DNA of 64,000 nt from VXNE01 sp963668365 (lineage in GTDB: Bacteria; Pseudomonadota; Gammaproteobacteria; Pseudomonadales; Azotimanducaceae), in the NCBI GenBank assembly GCA_963668365.1, contig OY764266.1, positions 3,410,001 to 3,474,000 on the forward strand, written 5' to 3'. Shown here piece by piece: positions 8,728-16,951 of the stretch (position 1 is its first letter; every line of letters starts with the position of its first letter). The notes under the pieces are model-generated. The model worked only from the letters and a program-made list of their open reading frames with translations, did not search any database and was not told the DNA's origin. Made by a program: the position numbers and the translations under genes.

Positions 8728-9729
8728 ATGAAAGCCCTGCGAAGGCGCGAAATCGAACAGTTCAGCCTGTCGTTTCTCGACGTCATCTGCTGCGGTTTCG
8801 GCGCGATCGTGCTGCTGCTGATCATCACCAAGACCATGCAACCCATGGTGCTGGAGAAGACGACCGTCGATCTCGATGGCCAGGTCGCGGCGAAGAGAGA
8901 GGCCGTCAATACCATTCAGGGGCAAACGAGGACCGTAACGCGCCAGATCTCGGATGAGCAGCGCCAGCTCGACATGGTCCTCGAGCTGCTTGCGCGGGCA
9001 AGGCGGGAGCTATCGGAGATCCTCGGCGAGTTCGCGTCCACCAAGGAGCAGGCGGACGAGCAGGCGATCGAAAACAGCCGCCTGAAGGCGGCGAAACAGA
9101 CCCTCTCGGAAGAGATGACGCGCCTGCTCGGCCAGGGTTTCAAGCGGGATAGCAGGGTGATCGGCGGCATCACCGTCGACTCCGAGTACATCATCTTCGT
9201 CATCGACACCTCGGGCAGCATGCAGAGCCACGCGTGGCCCCACGCTGTCCGCAAGGTGAGCGAGACCCTCAACATCTATCCGGATGTCAAGGGAATCCAG
9301 GTCATGAACGACATGGGCGACTACATGTTTCCGAACTTTCGCGGTCAGTGGATTCCCGACTCTCCAGAGCGCCGCAGGGCAATCATGACCCGCCTCGCAA
9401 CCTGGGCGCCCTACAGCAACTCCAGCCCGGTGGAGGGCATCGAGCAGGCCATCCAGACATTCTGGTCTCCGGACAAGAAGATCAGCATCTACGTGTTCGG
9501 AGACGACTTCTCGACCCGGGACACCATCGAGGCGGTGGTCGACCGGGTGGACATCATGAACGCCGCGGGCCCGGACGGAAGCCGCCGAGTCCGAATCCAC
9601 GGAGTGGGGTTTCCGGTGATCTTCCAACTGGACAGCCAGGCGGCCTCGGGCTTCCGCTACGCCGCGCTGATGCGGGAACTGGCATTCCGCAACGACGGCA
9701 CCTTTGTGGGGCTGCCGAGTTTGCAGTAG
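8728..9729 (+). CDS. MotB/TolR-like membrane-anchored vWA protein 3 (duplicate B)
   Basis: A 333-residue protein, the second copy of the vWA gene at 7459-8460. It has the same membrane helix (FSLSFLDVICCGFGA, Asp19), stalk and vWA domain. Its MIDAS start, IDTSGSM, is the canonical DxSxS form. Only about two dozen residues differ from duplicate A, for example KALRRRE for RVLRRRE at the N-terminus and ESKVIGG/DSRVIGG before the vWA domain. Both copies keep intact frames and identical lengths, which argues that both are maintained. The ribosome-site region (GGAGGCGTTTGATTT) is shared with copy A. Confidence 0.87.
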   Translation: MKALRRREIEQFSLSFLDVICCGFGAIVLLLIITKTMQPMVLEKTTVDLDGQVAAKREAVNTIQGQTRTVTRQISDEQRQLDMVLELLARARRELSEILGEFASTKEQADEQAIENSRLKAAKQTLSEEMTRLLGQGFKRDSRVIGGITVDSEYIIFVIDTSGSMQSHAWPHAVRKVSETLNIYPDVKGIQVMNDMGDYMFPNFRGQWIPDSPERRRAIMTRLATWAPYSNSSPVEGIEQAIQTFWSPDKKISIYVFGDDFSTRDTIEAVVDRVDIMNAAGPDGSRRVRIHGVGFPVIFQLDSQAASGFRYAALMRELAFRNDGTFVGLPSLQ

Positions 9730-9757
9730 TCTCTGCCCGCATGAACCTACCGATCTC

Positions 9758-10402
9758 ATGATGACCCGCTCGACCAACGCCCCGACGCGAACTGTGACGA
9801 AGGCGGTGCGCCCGGGGCTCGCGCTCATCGCCATGGCCTTTCTGTTCGGCTGCACGGGCGCCAATGTCGTCGTGGAGATCGTCGTGCCCTCGCCGTTGGT
9901 CGACCGCTTGCCCGTGCGCGTGGGCGTGTTCTTCGACGAATCTCTCAAGGGTTACGTCCACGAGGAGACCCTCGAAGACCACGGCAACTTTCGCATCGAA
10001 CTCGGTTCCGTGCAGGTGCCCGTGTTCGAGCGCGTTTTCGATGCGCTGTTCGAGGAGACCGTGGCGCTCTCGACCATGGAGGCGGGCGATGGGGTCGAAG
10101 CGGTCATCGTGCCGGTTTTCGAAGAGTTGCAGTTCGCCATTCCCGCCCAGACCCGCAGCCAGTTCTTCGAGGTCTGGATCAAGTATCGGATCGATGTCTA
10201 CGATCCGGGCGGCGAACTCCTCGCCCAGTGGCCGCTGCCCGCCTATGGCAAGAGCAACGAGCGAAACTTCGGATTCATGGAGGACTCCAAGGGGTCCGGG
10301 TTGACCGAAGCCTCGGTGCGGGCACTCCGCGACGCCGCCGCACACCTGTCGTTCTACTTTCCGCGCGTGCCCGAGATCGCGGACCTGGTCGAGGAGGCAT
10401 GA
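9758..10402 (+). CDS. Lipoprotein, operon component
   Basis: A 214-residue protein. The start ATG 9758 is immediately followed by a second ATG. The signal sequence ends in a clear lipobox (AFLFGC; Cys about 31), giving a lipid-anchored periplasmic or outer-membrane protein. The mature part begins with a beta-rich stretch (NVVVEIVVPSPLVDRLPVRVGVFF). This resembles small lipoproteins of unknown function whose first domain is like those of envelope-complex accessory proteins. Its 5' end was copied by the 1269-bp duplication (a fragment at 8489). Its stop overlaps the next gene (ATGA). Confidence 0.8.
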   Translation: MMTRSTNAPTRTVTKAVRPGLALIAMAFLFGCTGANVVVEIVVPSPLVDRLPVRVGVFFDESLKGYVHEETLEDHGNFRIELGSVQVPVFERVFDALFEETVALSTMEAGDGVEAVIVPVFEELQFAIPAQTRSQFFEVWIKYRIDVYDPGGELLAQWPLPAYGKSNERNFGFMEDSKGSGLTEASVRALRDAAAHLSFYFPRVPEIADLVEEA

Positions 10403-11127
10403 GAATGAGAGATTATTACCCCCGAGCGGGGCCCTCGCGCGCCGCGTATGACCGCGCTCCCCTATTGGAGGCGCTCTTGATCGGCGCGATCGGACTGTCT
10501 GCGATGGTGCTCTCGGGCTGCGTGACCGCGACCGTGCAGCAGGTTCGCGAAGCGCACACGGGAATCGGCGAAGATGACCGCGTAGTAGTCCTCGGACGCA
10601 GGAACAAGAGCCGCAACGAGACCGAAACGGACTTCATCCACTGCGTGAGCGAGCAGATCACGAAGAAGAGCGACGGCGTCAAGGTCATGACGGAAAACGA
10701 ATTCGTGGACTCGGTATTCCCCTGGTTCGAGCCGCGCACGGCGCCCCTGGACGTGGACGATCTGACCAATGTGATCTCAAGACCCCTCGTCGCCGAACGC
10801 ATCGATGAGATCGGCGTGCGCTACCTGGTCTGGATCGAGGGCGACACCGTGCGGTCCTCGGAAGCCGGCAGGCTCACCTGCAACATCATCAGCGGGGCCA
10901 TCCCGGCCTGTATCGGGTTCCTGTCCTGGGACAGCGACTCGAACTACGAAGCCTCGATCTGGGATGTGAAGAGCGGCATCCACGCAGGCAGGGTGAGCGC
11001 CGAAGCCAGCGGGACGAGTTTCGTCCCGGCTGTTGTCGTGCCGATACCGATCATCGCGCAGGTGCGACAGAGCGCCTGCACCGGCCTGTCGGATCAACTG
11101 CGGGAGTTTCTCGCGAGCGAATCCTGA
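10399..11127 (+). CDS. Second lipoprotein, operon component
   Basis: A 242-residue protein starting at ATG 10399, overlapping the previous stop (ATGA). An unusually long basic N-region (about 22 residues) precedes a hydrophobic core and a lipobox, MVLSGC (Cys about 41). An alternative start at 10405 (two codons on) gives the same lipobox. The mature protein holds two Cys (IHCVSEQ, LTCNII) and ends with a hydrophobic stretch VPAVVVPIPIIAQV before a Cys-containing helix. I do not recognise a family. It ends the operon: the next gene is on the opposite strand. Confidence 0.75.
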   Translation: MRMRDYYPRAGPSRAAYDRAPLLEALLIGAIGLSAMVLSGCVTATVQQVREAHTGIGEDDRVVVLGRRNKSRNETETDFIHCVSEQITKKSDGVKVMTENEFVDSVFPWFEPRTAPLDVDDLTNVISRPLVAERIDEIGVRYLVWIEGDTVRSSEAGRLTCNIISGAIPACIGFLSWDSDSNYEASIWDVKSGIHAGRVSAEASGTSFVPAVVVPIPIIAQVRQSACTGLSDQLREFLASES

Positions 11128-11167
11128 GGCTGGATCAGCGAGCGGCCCGAACCGGGCCCGCCGTCGA

Positions 11168-11818
11168 TCATGAAACGTCCGTCGACGGACCGCGAACCTC
11201 CAGCACTTCGCCGTGGGATCGCTTCGGCTCCACCGCGTACCACCCGGTCAGTTCCGCCCGCAATCCCTTTCTCCGGGCGCAGCAGTCCACCAGCTCGTAG
11301 AACGGCGGGCGACCCGGATCGGCGATAACGACGCGGTTCGCGCCGCCCCGGATGGCGCGCGCGACCAGGTTGAGCATGGGTTTGACCATCCTGTCCCAGA
11401 AGCAGATGTCGGCGCCGACGATCACGTTCTCCTCGGCGAGACGCCGGGTGGACAGCTTCTCGAACGGTTTGTGCAGACTCTCGACCTCGACGTCGTTCAG
11501 CACCTCCAGGAGCTTCAGGTACGGAAAGACATGCTCGTCGGCATCGACACTCGTGACCCGGGCATCGAATGTCTTGGCGCAGTACACGCCCGCCGCGCCC
11601 CAGCCGCAACCGACCTCCATGACCCGGGAGCGCGTTTGCGGCGGATGGTGCTGCAGGTAGTCCATCAGGATGAAACTCGACTGCCAGGTCCTGTCGCCGT
11701 GTAGCGATGGCGTGTGGGCACGCTTCAATCGTTGGACAAACCGGTGCTGCGACTGCAACAGGTAGAGCCCGTACGCCTTGTAGATGTGGTCTTCCGGCAT
11801 TTGCTCGAGTTTCGGCAT
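11168..11818 (-). CDS. SAM-dependent methyltransferase (class I)
   Basis: A 216-residue protein on the minus strand. The Rossmann motif I is clear: VMEVGCGWGAAGVYCAK (about residues 66-82), followed by an acidic strand end, VTSVDAD. A further strand, VIVGADICFW, resembles motif IV of methyltransferases in the METTL23/METTL21-like protein-lysine group (D.CFWD). The last part, RVVIADPGRPPF, is also typical of that group. Substrate unknown. It is convergent with the vWA operon and divergent from sufB, with about 125 bp between the two starts that must hold both promoters. Confidence 0.75.
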   Translation of the reverse strand: MPKLEQMPEDHIYKAYGLYLLQSQHRFVQRLKRAHTPSLHGDRTWQSSFILMDYLQHHPPQTRSRVMEVGCGWGAAGVYCAKTFDARVTSVDADEHVFPYLKLLEVLNDVEVESLHKPFEKLSTRRLAEENVIVGADICFWDRMVKPMLNLVARAIRGGANRVVIADPGRPPFYELVDCCARRKGLRAELTGWYAVEPKRSHGEVLEVRGPSTDVS

Positions 11819-11902
11819 GCGCTCAATTTTGTTCAGACCGACATTGACTTCGCATCTTAGTGCCCCGCGAAGACGAATTGCATCCCCCGAGCAAGGGAAC
11901 GA

Positions 11903-11927
11903 AATACCGAGTGATTTAGTCAGGATT
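11903..11927 (+). promoter_or_regulatory. Candidate type 1 IscR binding site upstream of sufB
   Basis: The core reads CCGAGTGATTTAGTCAGG (11907-11924). It fits the known type 1 IscR pattern (YYGACTRWWWYAGTCRRS) with one mismatch in the core (GAGT for GACT). The flanks fit less well. It lies just upstream of a TATAAT box, so binding would block RNA polymerase. In proteobacteria, IscR carrying a [2Fe-2S] cluster represses at such sites. No iscR gene is in the window. Confidence 0.6.
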
Positions 11928-11931
11928 TGTC

Positions 11932-11937
11932 TATAAT
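11932..11937 (+). promoter_or_regulatory. -10 box (TATAAT) of the suf operon; possible leaderless start
   Basis: A perfect TATAAT lies only six bases before the sufB ATG (11944). Transcription would normally begin about 6-8 bases after the box, i.e. at or next to the ATG. No Shine-Dalgarno sequence precedes the ATG (CGCCCC). Together these fit a leaderless mRNA. No good -35 is seen 17 bp upstream, where the IscR-like site lies. Confidence 0.55.
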
Positions 11938-11943
11938 CGCCCC

Positions 11944-13401
11944 ATGGCAGAGGGCAACGACACTCTTCGGGAGCGCCTGTCGAGCGAGTACAGCGCCGGC
12001 TTTGTCACCGACATCGAATCGGAAACGCTGCCGCCGGGCCTCGACGAAGACACCGTTCGTCATATCTCGGCGAAAAAGGAAGAGCCCCGGTGGATGACCG
12101 ACTGGCGGCTGCAGGCGTATCGTCGCTGGCGCACGATGCATCCGCCACGGTGGGCGCACGTGCAGTTCCCGCCGATAGATTTCCAGGCGATCTCATACTT
12201 CTCCGCGCCCAAGGGCGACAGGCCGAAATCCCTGGAAGAGGTGGACCCGGAGATTCTCAGCACCTACGAGAAGCTCGGCATACCCCTGCACGAGCAGGAA
12301 GCCCTCGCCGGCGTGGAGCGGCCAAGGGTGGCGGTAGACGCCGTATTCGACAGTGTTTCCGTCGCCACGACATTCAGGGAGACCCTGCGCGAGGCCGGCG
12401 TGGTGTTCTGCTCCATCGCGGACGCCGTGCGTGAATATCCCGAACTCGTGCGCAAGTATCTCGGCAGCGTCGTGCCCCGGGCCGACAACTTCTACGCAGC
12501 GCTGAACTCCGCCGTCTTCAGCGACGGGTCGTTCGTCTACGTGCCGAAACACACGCGCTGCCCGATGGAGCTGTCCACCTACTTCCGCATCAACGCGCAG
12601 AACACGGGACAGTTCGAGCGCACGCTGATCATCGCCGACGAGGGCGCGTACGTGAGCTACCTGGAGGGCTGCACGGCGCCCATGAGGGACGAGAACCAAC
12701 TGCATGCCGCGGTGGTCGAACTTGTCGCACTCGACGACGCCGAGATCAAGTACTCCACGGTGCAGAACTGGTTTCCCGGCGATGCCGAGGGCCGGGGCGG
12801 CATCTACAACTTCGTCACCAAGCGCGGCGCGTGTCTCGGCGTGCGCTCGAAGATCAGTTGGACGCAGGTCGAGACCGGATCCGCCATCACGTGGAAGTAC
12901 CCGAGCGTCGTGCTGCGCGGCGACGGCTCGACCGGGGAGTTCTACTCGGTCGCTCTTACCAACAATCGCCAGCAGGCGGACACCGGCACGAAAATGCTGC
13001 ACATCGGGCGCAACACGAAGAGCACGATCATCTCCAAGGGGATCAGCGCCGGCCAGAGCCAGAACTCCTATCGCGGACGCGTCCGAATGAACCCGGCGGC
13101 CAGCGGCGCCCGCAACTACACGCAGTGCGATTCACTGCTGATCGGAGACCGCTGCGGGGCGCACACCTTCCCCTTCATCGAGAGCCGCATTCCCAGCGCC
13201 ATCGTCGAACATGAGGCGACGACGTCAAAGGTCAACGAAGACCAGCTATTCCTCTGCCAGCAGCGCGGCATCGACCCGGAAAAGGCCATTTCGATGATCG
13301 TCAACGGCTTCTGCAAGGAAGTTTTCCGGCAACTGCCGATGGAGTTTGCGGTGGAAGCGGGCAAGCTCCTCGAAGTGAGCCTCGAAGGCGCCGTCGGCTA
13401 G
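11944..13401 (+). CDS. sufB: Fe-S cluster assembly scaffold protein SufB
   Basis: A 485-residue protein, normal length for SufB. The N-terminus has the family signature (GFVTDIESETLPPGLDEDT, then ISAKKEEPRWMTDWRLQAYRRW). The beta-helix core carries SVALTNNRQQADTGTKM and the C-terminal domain YTQCDSLLIGDRCGAHTFP with the conserved Cys, then IEHEATTSKVNEDQLF. SufB forms the SufBC2D scaffold on which [Fe-S] clusters are built with sulphur from SufS/SufE. It is the first gene of sufBCDS-A-T-E. The ATG is supported by this N-terminal match although it lacks a ribosome site. Confidence 0.97.
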   Translation: MAEGNDTLRERLSSEYSAGFVTDIESETLPPGLDEDTVRHISAKKEEPRWMTDWRLQAYRRWRTMHPPRWAHVQFPPIDFQAISYFSAPKGDRPKSLEEVDPEILSTYEKLGIPLHEQEALAGVERPRVAVDAVFDSVSVATTFRETLREAGVVFCSIADAVREYPELVRKYLGSVVPRADNFYAALNSAVFSDGSFVYVPKHTRCPMELSTYFRINAQNTGQFERTLIIADEGAYVSYLEGCTAPMRDENQLHAAVVELVALDDAEIKYSTVQNWFPGDAEGRGGIYNFVTKRGACLGVRSKISWTQVETGSAITWKYPSVVLRGDGSTGEFYSVALTNNRQQADTGTKMLHIGRNTKSTIISKGISAGQSQNSYRGRVRMNPAASGARNYTQCDSLLIGDRCGAHTFPFIESRIPSAIVEHEATTSKVNEDQLFLCQQRGIDPEKAISMIVNGFCKEVFRQLPMEFAVEAGKLLEVSLEGAVG

Positions 13402-13428
13402 TAGCGCAGCCGCTGCGGGAACGGGACG

Positions 13429-14178
13429 ATGCTGGAAATCACAGACCTGCACGCGCGGGCGGCCGGCAAGCCGATCCTGAAGGGCATCGATCTCGTCGTC
13501 CGGCCCGGCGAGGTGCACGCCATCATGGGCCCCAACGGTTCGGGCAAGAGCACGCTGGCCAATGCCCTGGCCGGTCGGCCCGACGTCGAGGTCACCGCCG
13601 GCGACATGCGCCTCGAAGGCACCAGCCTGATCGGGTTGGCGCCGGAGGAGCGCGCCCATCTCGGCCTGTTCCTCGCCTTCCAGTACCCGGTGGAGATCCC
13701 CGGCGTCAGCAACATGGAATTCCTGAAGGCGGCCGTGGACAGCCACAATAAAGCGCTTGAGCGCGACGAGCTGTCTGCCGCGTCGTTCGTGGCGCTGGCG
13801 CGGGAAGCCGCATCGCGACTGCATCTCGCGCCGGAGTTCCTGCGGCGCGGCGTCAACGCCGGGTTTTCCGGCGGCGAGAAGAAACGCAACGAGATACTGC
13901 AGATGCTGCTGCTCGAGCCGAGACTCGCGGTGCTCGACGAGACCGACTCCGGTCTCGATATCGACGCGCTGCGCACGGTTGCGAGCGGCGTCAACGCATT
14001 CGCCTCGGAGGCGAACGCAGTGCTCCTTATCACGCACTACCAGCGCCTGCTCGACCATATCACCCCCGACTTCGTGCACGTCCTGCTCGACGGCAGGATC
14101 GCGCGGACCGGCGACAAGTCCCTCGCCCACGCGCTGGAAGCCGACGGCTATGCGCGTCTCGCGGAATCCGGCGCATGA
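13429..14178 (+). CDS. sufC: Fe-S cluster assembly ATPase SufC
   Basis: A 249-residue ABC-type ATPase. Walker A GPNGSGKST (about residues 35-43), the Q-loop region AFQYPVEIPGVSN, the ABC signature FSGGEKKRNE, Walker B LAVLDETDSGLDIDAL and a switch His in LLITHYQRLL are all present. SufC drives conformational change of the SufBCD scaffold. It begins 27 bp after sufB. The stop overlaps the sufD start (ATGA at 14175-14178). Confidence 0.97.
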   Translation: MLEITDLHARAAGKPILKGIDLVVRPGEVHAIMGPNGSGKSTLANALAGRPDVEVTAGDMRLEGTSLIGLAPEERAHLGLFLAFQYPVEIPGVSNMEFLKAAVDSHNKALERDELSAASFVALAREAASRLHLAPEFLRRGVNAGFSGGEKKRNEILQMLLLEPRLAVLDETDSGLDIDALRTVASGVNAFASEANAVLLITHYQRLLDHITPDFVHVLLDGRIARTGDKSLAHALEADGYARLAESGA

Positions 14179-15341
14179 CCGCCGCGGAACTGTTCCATGC
14201 GCGTGTCTTGGAGGACGGACGGCAGCTCCGCAAGCGGCCGCGCTATGCCCCGTGGCTGGACCGCGGACCGAGTCTCGCTGCGCTTGAGGACGTGCCCCTG
14301 CCCGAGCCGAGGTCGTACACCTGGGAATACTCCAATCCCAATCCCTGGTACGAACGATACGCAACCGGTTCGGACGACGACGAGTCCACCGAAGGAATCG
14401 TCGCCTCGAACGGTGTCGAGGTCTCGGACTTCGATGCGGCGGAGTCCAGGGAGCGCGACATCATCGATGCCAATCTCAACGCCACCATAGACCGGCACCG
14501 CTATCCGCTCGCCTCCGTGAACGATGTCCTGCTGCGCCGGGGCGTTGTCGTCGAAGTGCCGGCAGGAGCGAGCGGGGCCGAGATCGAACTCGGCCCGCTC
14601 GGCGGCGACTTCGAACGCGTGCTGCTCATCGTCGGCGACGGGGCCGAAGCGACGCTTCTCGAGCGCCCCGCTTCGCCCGCCCATCGCATCGTCGAGTGTC
14701 TCGTCGGCGCCGGTGCCAGCCTGCGCCACACGCGCCTGCAGAGCGCGGCGGATTCCCTCGAATACCACCTGGTGTCGAGCCGCGTGAGCGCGGGGGCGCG
14801 CTATCGCTTCGCGCAGTACGCGCAAGGGTCCGCGATGCGTCGCAACGACATCCACATCGAAGCGGCCGGCGACGGCGCGGACATAGAAATTCACGGCGCC
14901 TGGCACCTGTCGGGCCGCCGGCATCTCGACACGCAGATCAACGTGCACCACAGCGCGGGCGGGGGCACCAGCCGCCAGACCGTGCGGGGGGTGGTGGACG
15001 ACCGCGCCAAGGCGGTATTCAACGGCCGCATTCACATCGCCCCCGGCGCCCAGCGCACCGACGCGGCGCTGTCCGCGAAGCACATGCTGCTCGCGCCCGC
15101 CGCCCAGGCCTATGCCAAGCCAGAGCTGGAGATCTACGCCAACGACGTGAAATGCGCCCACGGCGCCACGATGGGCGAAATCGATGGCGATGCCCTCTTC
15201 TACCTCCGCTCTCGCGGCATTGGCGAAGCCGTCGCGCGCGATCTCCTGGTCGCCGGCTTCCTGGAGGAAGCGCTGGGAGACCTCCACCCCGGCGAAGCGC
15301 GCGCATTGCTGCATGTTGAGGCCCGAGAGGGATTGGCGTGA
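14175..15341 (+). CDS. sufD: Fe-S cluster assembly protein SufD
   Basis: A 388-residue paralogue of SufB. It shows the SufB/D C-terminal pattern: AKPELEIYANDVKCAHGATMGEIDGDALFYLRSRGI, where the Cys and His of KCAHGAT are hallmark residues, followed by AVARDLLVAGFLEEAL. The N-terminal about 150 residues are variable, as usual. It completes the SufBC2D scaffold and is implicated in iron delivery. It overlaps sufC by four bases and its stop overlaps the sufS start (15338-15341). Confidence 0.95.
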   Translation: MTAAELFHARVLEDGRQLRKRPRYAPWLDRGPSLAALEDVPLPEPRSYTWEYSNPNPWYERYATGSDDDESTEGIVASNGVEVSDFDAAESRERDIIDANLNATIDRHRYPLASVNDVLLRRGVVVEVPAGASGAEIELGPLGGDFERVLLIVGDGAEATLLERPASPAHRIVECLVGAGASLRHTRLQSAADSLEYHLVSSRVSAGARYRFAQYAQGSAMRRNDIHIEAAGDGADIEIHGAWHLSGRRHLDTQINVHHSAGGGTSRQTVRGVVDDRAKAVFNGRIHIAPGAQRTDAALSAKHMLLAPAAQAYAKPELEIYANDVKCAHGATMGEIDGDALFYLRSRGIGEAVARDLLVAGFLEEALGDLHPGEARALLHVEAREGLA

Positions 15342-16552
15342 GCGCGATGGCCTTCGACGCCGACGCCGCGGCGCGCGACTTCCCGCTTATCGAGGGAGGA
15401 AAGAACGTCTACCTGGACAACGCGGCGACCACGCAGAAACCGGCGGCGGTCCTGCAAGCCGTACGCCGGTACTACGAGACGACCAACGCCAACGTGCACC
15501 GCGCCGCGCACGCGTTGAGCGATGCCGCGACGCAGGCGTTCGAGTCCGCGCGCGCGGACGTCGCCCGGTGGATCAATGCGAATTCGACCGCCGAGGTCGT
15601 CTGGACACGGGGCACGACGGAAGGCATCAACCTCGTCGCCCATTCCTATGGCGGCTCCGTTCTCGGGCCCGGCGACCGCGTGTTGATCACCGAACTCGAA
15701 CACCACTCCAACATCGTTCCCTGGCAAATCGTCTGCGCGCAGACCGGCGCGGACCTGGCCGCAGCGAAGGTCACCGGGGATGGGCGCATCGACATCGACG
15801 ATTTCGAGGCAAAGCTCGATGGCGCGACGAAGATCGTCGCATTCGGGCATGTATCGAATGCCCTCGGCACGGTCAACCCCGTCCGCGACCTGGTCGCCCG
15901 CGCCCGCTCGGCGGGGGCCGTGACCGTCGTCGACGGCGCCCAGGCGATGGCGCACTTTCGCGTCGACGTGCAGGATCTCGACTGCGACTTCTACGCTTTC
16001 TCCGGTCACAAGATGTACGCGCCCACGGGAATCGGGGCGCTCTACGGTCGCGAAGCGCTGCTCGAAGCCATGCCGCCCTGGCAGGCCGGCGGCGAAATGA
16101 TCGAACAAGTGACCATCGAGGCGACCACGTACGCCCGCCTGCCGTTCAAGTTCGAAGCCGGCACGCCGAACATCGCGGGCGCGATCGGTATCGGGGCGGC
16201 CGTCGGCTATCTCGAAGGGATCGACACCGACCAACTCGCGGTCCACGAAAACCACCTGCTGCGCAGAGCCACCTCGCGCCTGAGCCAGGTCGAAGGCGTT
16301 CGCATCCTCGGCACGGCCTCCGACAAGGGACCCGTGCTGTCGTTTTTGATGGAAGGCGCCCACCCGCACGATGTCGGAACCCTGCTCGACCAGCAGGGCA
16401 TCGCCGTGCGCACGGGCCACCACTGCGCGATGCCGCTGATGCGGCGCCTAGGAGTCCCCGGCACCGTCCGGGCGTCCTTTGCCCTGTATACTTCGCTGAC
16501 CGACGTCGAGCGACTGATTGCCGGCGTCCACAAGACGAGGTCCTTCCTATGA
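15338..16552 (+). CDS. sufS: Cysteine desulfurase SufS (class II)
   Basis: A 404-residue PLP enzyme that releases sulphur from cysteine as a persulfide for cluster building. YLDNAATTQKP at the N-terminus, the EHHSNIVPW motif, the PLP-Lys motif FSGHKMYAPTG and the catalytic Cys in RTGHHCAMPLM near the C-terminus identify the SufS group. The GTG start at 15338 overlaps the sufD stop. Residue order and length match E. coli SufS. The partner sulphur-transfer protein SufE is the last gene of the operon. Confidence 0.97.
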   Translation: MSAMAFDADAAARDFPLIEGGKNVYLDNAATTQKPAAVLQAVRRYYETTNANVHRAAHALSDAATQAFESARADVARWINANSTAEVVWTRGTTEGINLVAHSYGGSVLGPGDRVLITELEHHSNIVPWQIVCAQTGADLAAAKVTGDGRIDIDDFEAKLDGATKIVAFGHVSNALGTVNPVRDLVARARSAGAVTVVDGAQAMAHFRVDVQDLDCDFYAFSGHKMYAPTGIGALYGREALLEAMPPWQAGGEMIEQVTIEATTYARLPFKFEAGTPNIAGAIGIGAAVGYLEGIDTDQLAVHENHLLRRATSRLSQVEGVRILGTASDKGPVLSFLMEGAHPHDVGTLLDQQGIAVRTGHHCAMPLMRRLGVPGTVRASFALYTSLTDVERLIAGVHKTRSFL

Positions 16553-16944
16553 CGGACACCGCAACGACCGCAATGCAAACGCCCGCAATGCAAAAGAGCT
16601 TCGATCCGGAGAGCATCACGATCACGCCGGAGGCCCTGGCGCACGTGAAGCGGCAACTTCGCGGCCAGGATGCCACCGTGCTGGTTCTCGGCATCAGGGA
16701 AAGCGGATGCAACGGATACATGTATGAACTCGACTACGCGCGCGGCGAACTCGCCGACGGCCGATCATTTCGTTTCGCAGAGGGCGTCAGCGTTTTCGTC
16801 GAGGAGGAGAACTGGCCCTTCGTGCGCGGCACGGAAATCGACTACGAGACCGAGGGACTGAACTCGATGCTCACGTTCAACAATCCGAACGCCGACGCCA
16901 AGTGCGGCTGCGGCGAGAGTTTCTCTATCGCGTCGTCCGACTGA
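16549..16944 (+). CDS. sufA: A-type Fe-S carrier protein (SufA/IscA-like)
   Basis: A 131-residue protein; ATG 16549 overlaps the sufS stop. The HesB/IscA fold is recognised from RESGCNGYMYELDY (first conserved Cys) and the C-terminal CGCGESF pair. These three Cys bind iron or a [2Fe-2S] cluster during transfer from the scaffold to apo-proteins. A 20-residue N-terminal extension (repeating MQTPAMQK-like) precedes the domain. Such proteins are hard to split into SufA, IscA or ErpA by sequence alone; the operon position favours SufA. Confidence 0.9.
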   Translation: MTDTATTAMQTPAMQKSFDPESITITPEALAHVKRQLRGQDATVLVLGIRESGCNGYMYELDYARGELADGRSFRFAEGVSVFVEEENWPFVRGTEIDYETEGLNSMLTFNNPNADAKCGCGESFSIASSD

Positions 16945-16951
16945 GCGCAGC

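Larger units (their letters stand above)
7287..9824 (+). repeat. Tandem duplication, two units of 1269 bp
   Basis: Unit A is about 7287-8555 and unit B about 8556-9824. The period is exactly 1269 bp at every landmark: vWA starts 7459/8728, vWA stops 8460/9729, the tail stop of the first vWA gene 7351/8620, and the lipoprotein start 8489/9758. Each unit holds the 3' tail of vWA gene 1, a complete vWA gene and the 5' end of the lipoprotein gene. Homology starts at CCTACTGG-like sequence and fades after GGGCTCG. The copies differ at scattered, mostly silent or conservative positions, so the duplication is not recent, yet both vWA frames remain open. Being a multiple of three, it created an in-frame chimera at the joint. 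Confidence 0.93.

Noticed and set aside
4206..9729. The MotA/MotB-like genes as a Zorya defence system
   Set aside because: Zorya needs ZorA with a long cytoplasmic tail, ZorB with an OmpA-like domain and ZorC/D or E. Here the anchors have vWA domains and no helicase is present.
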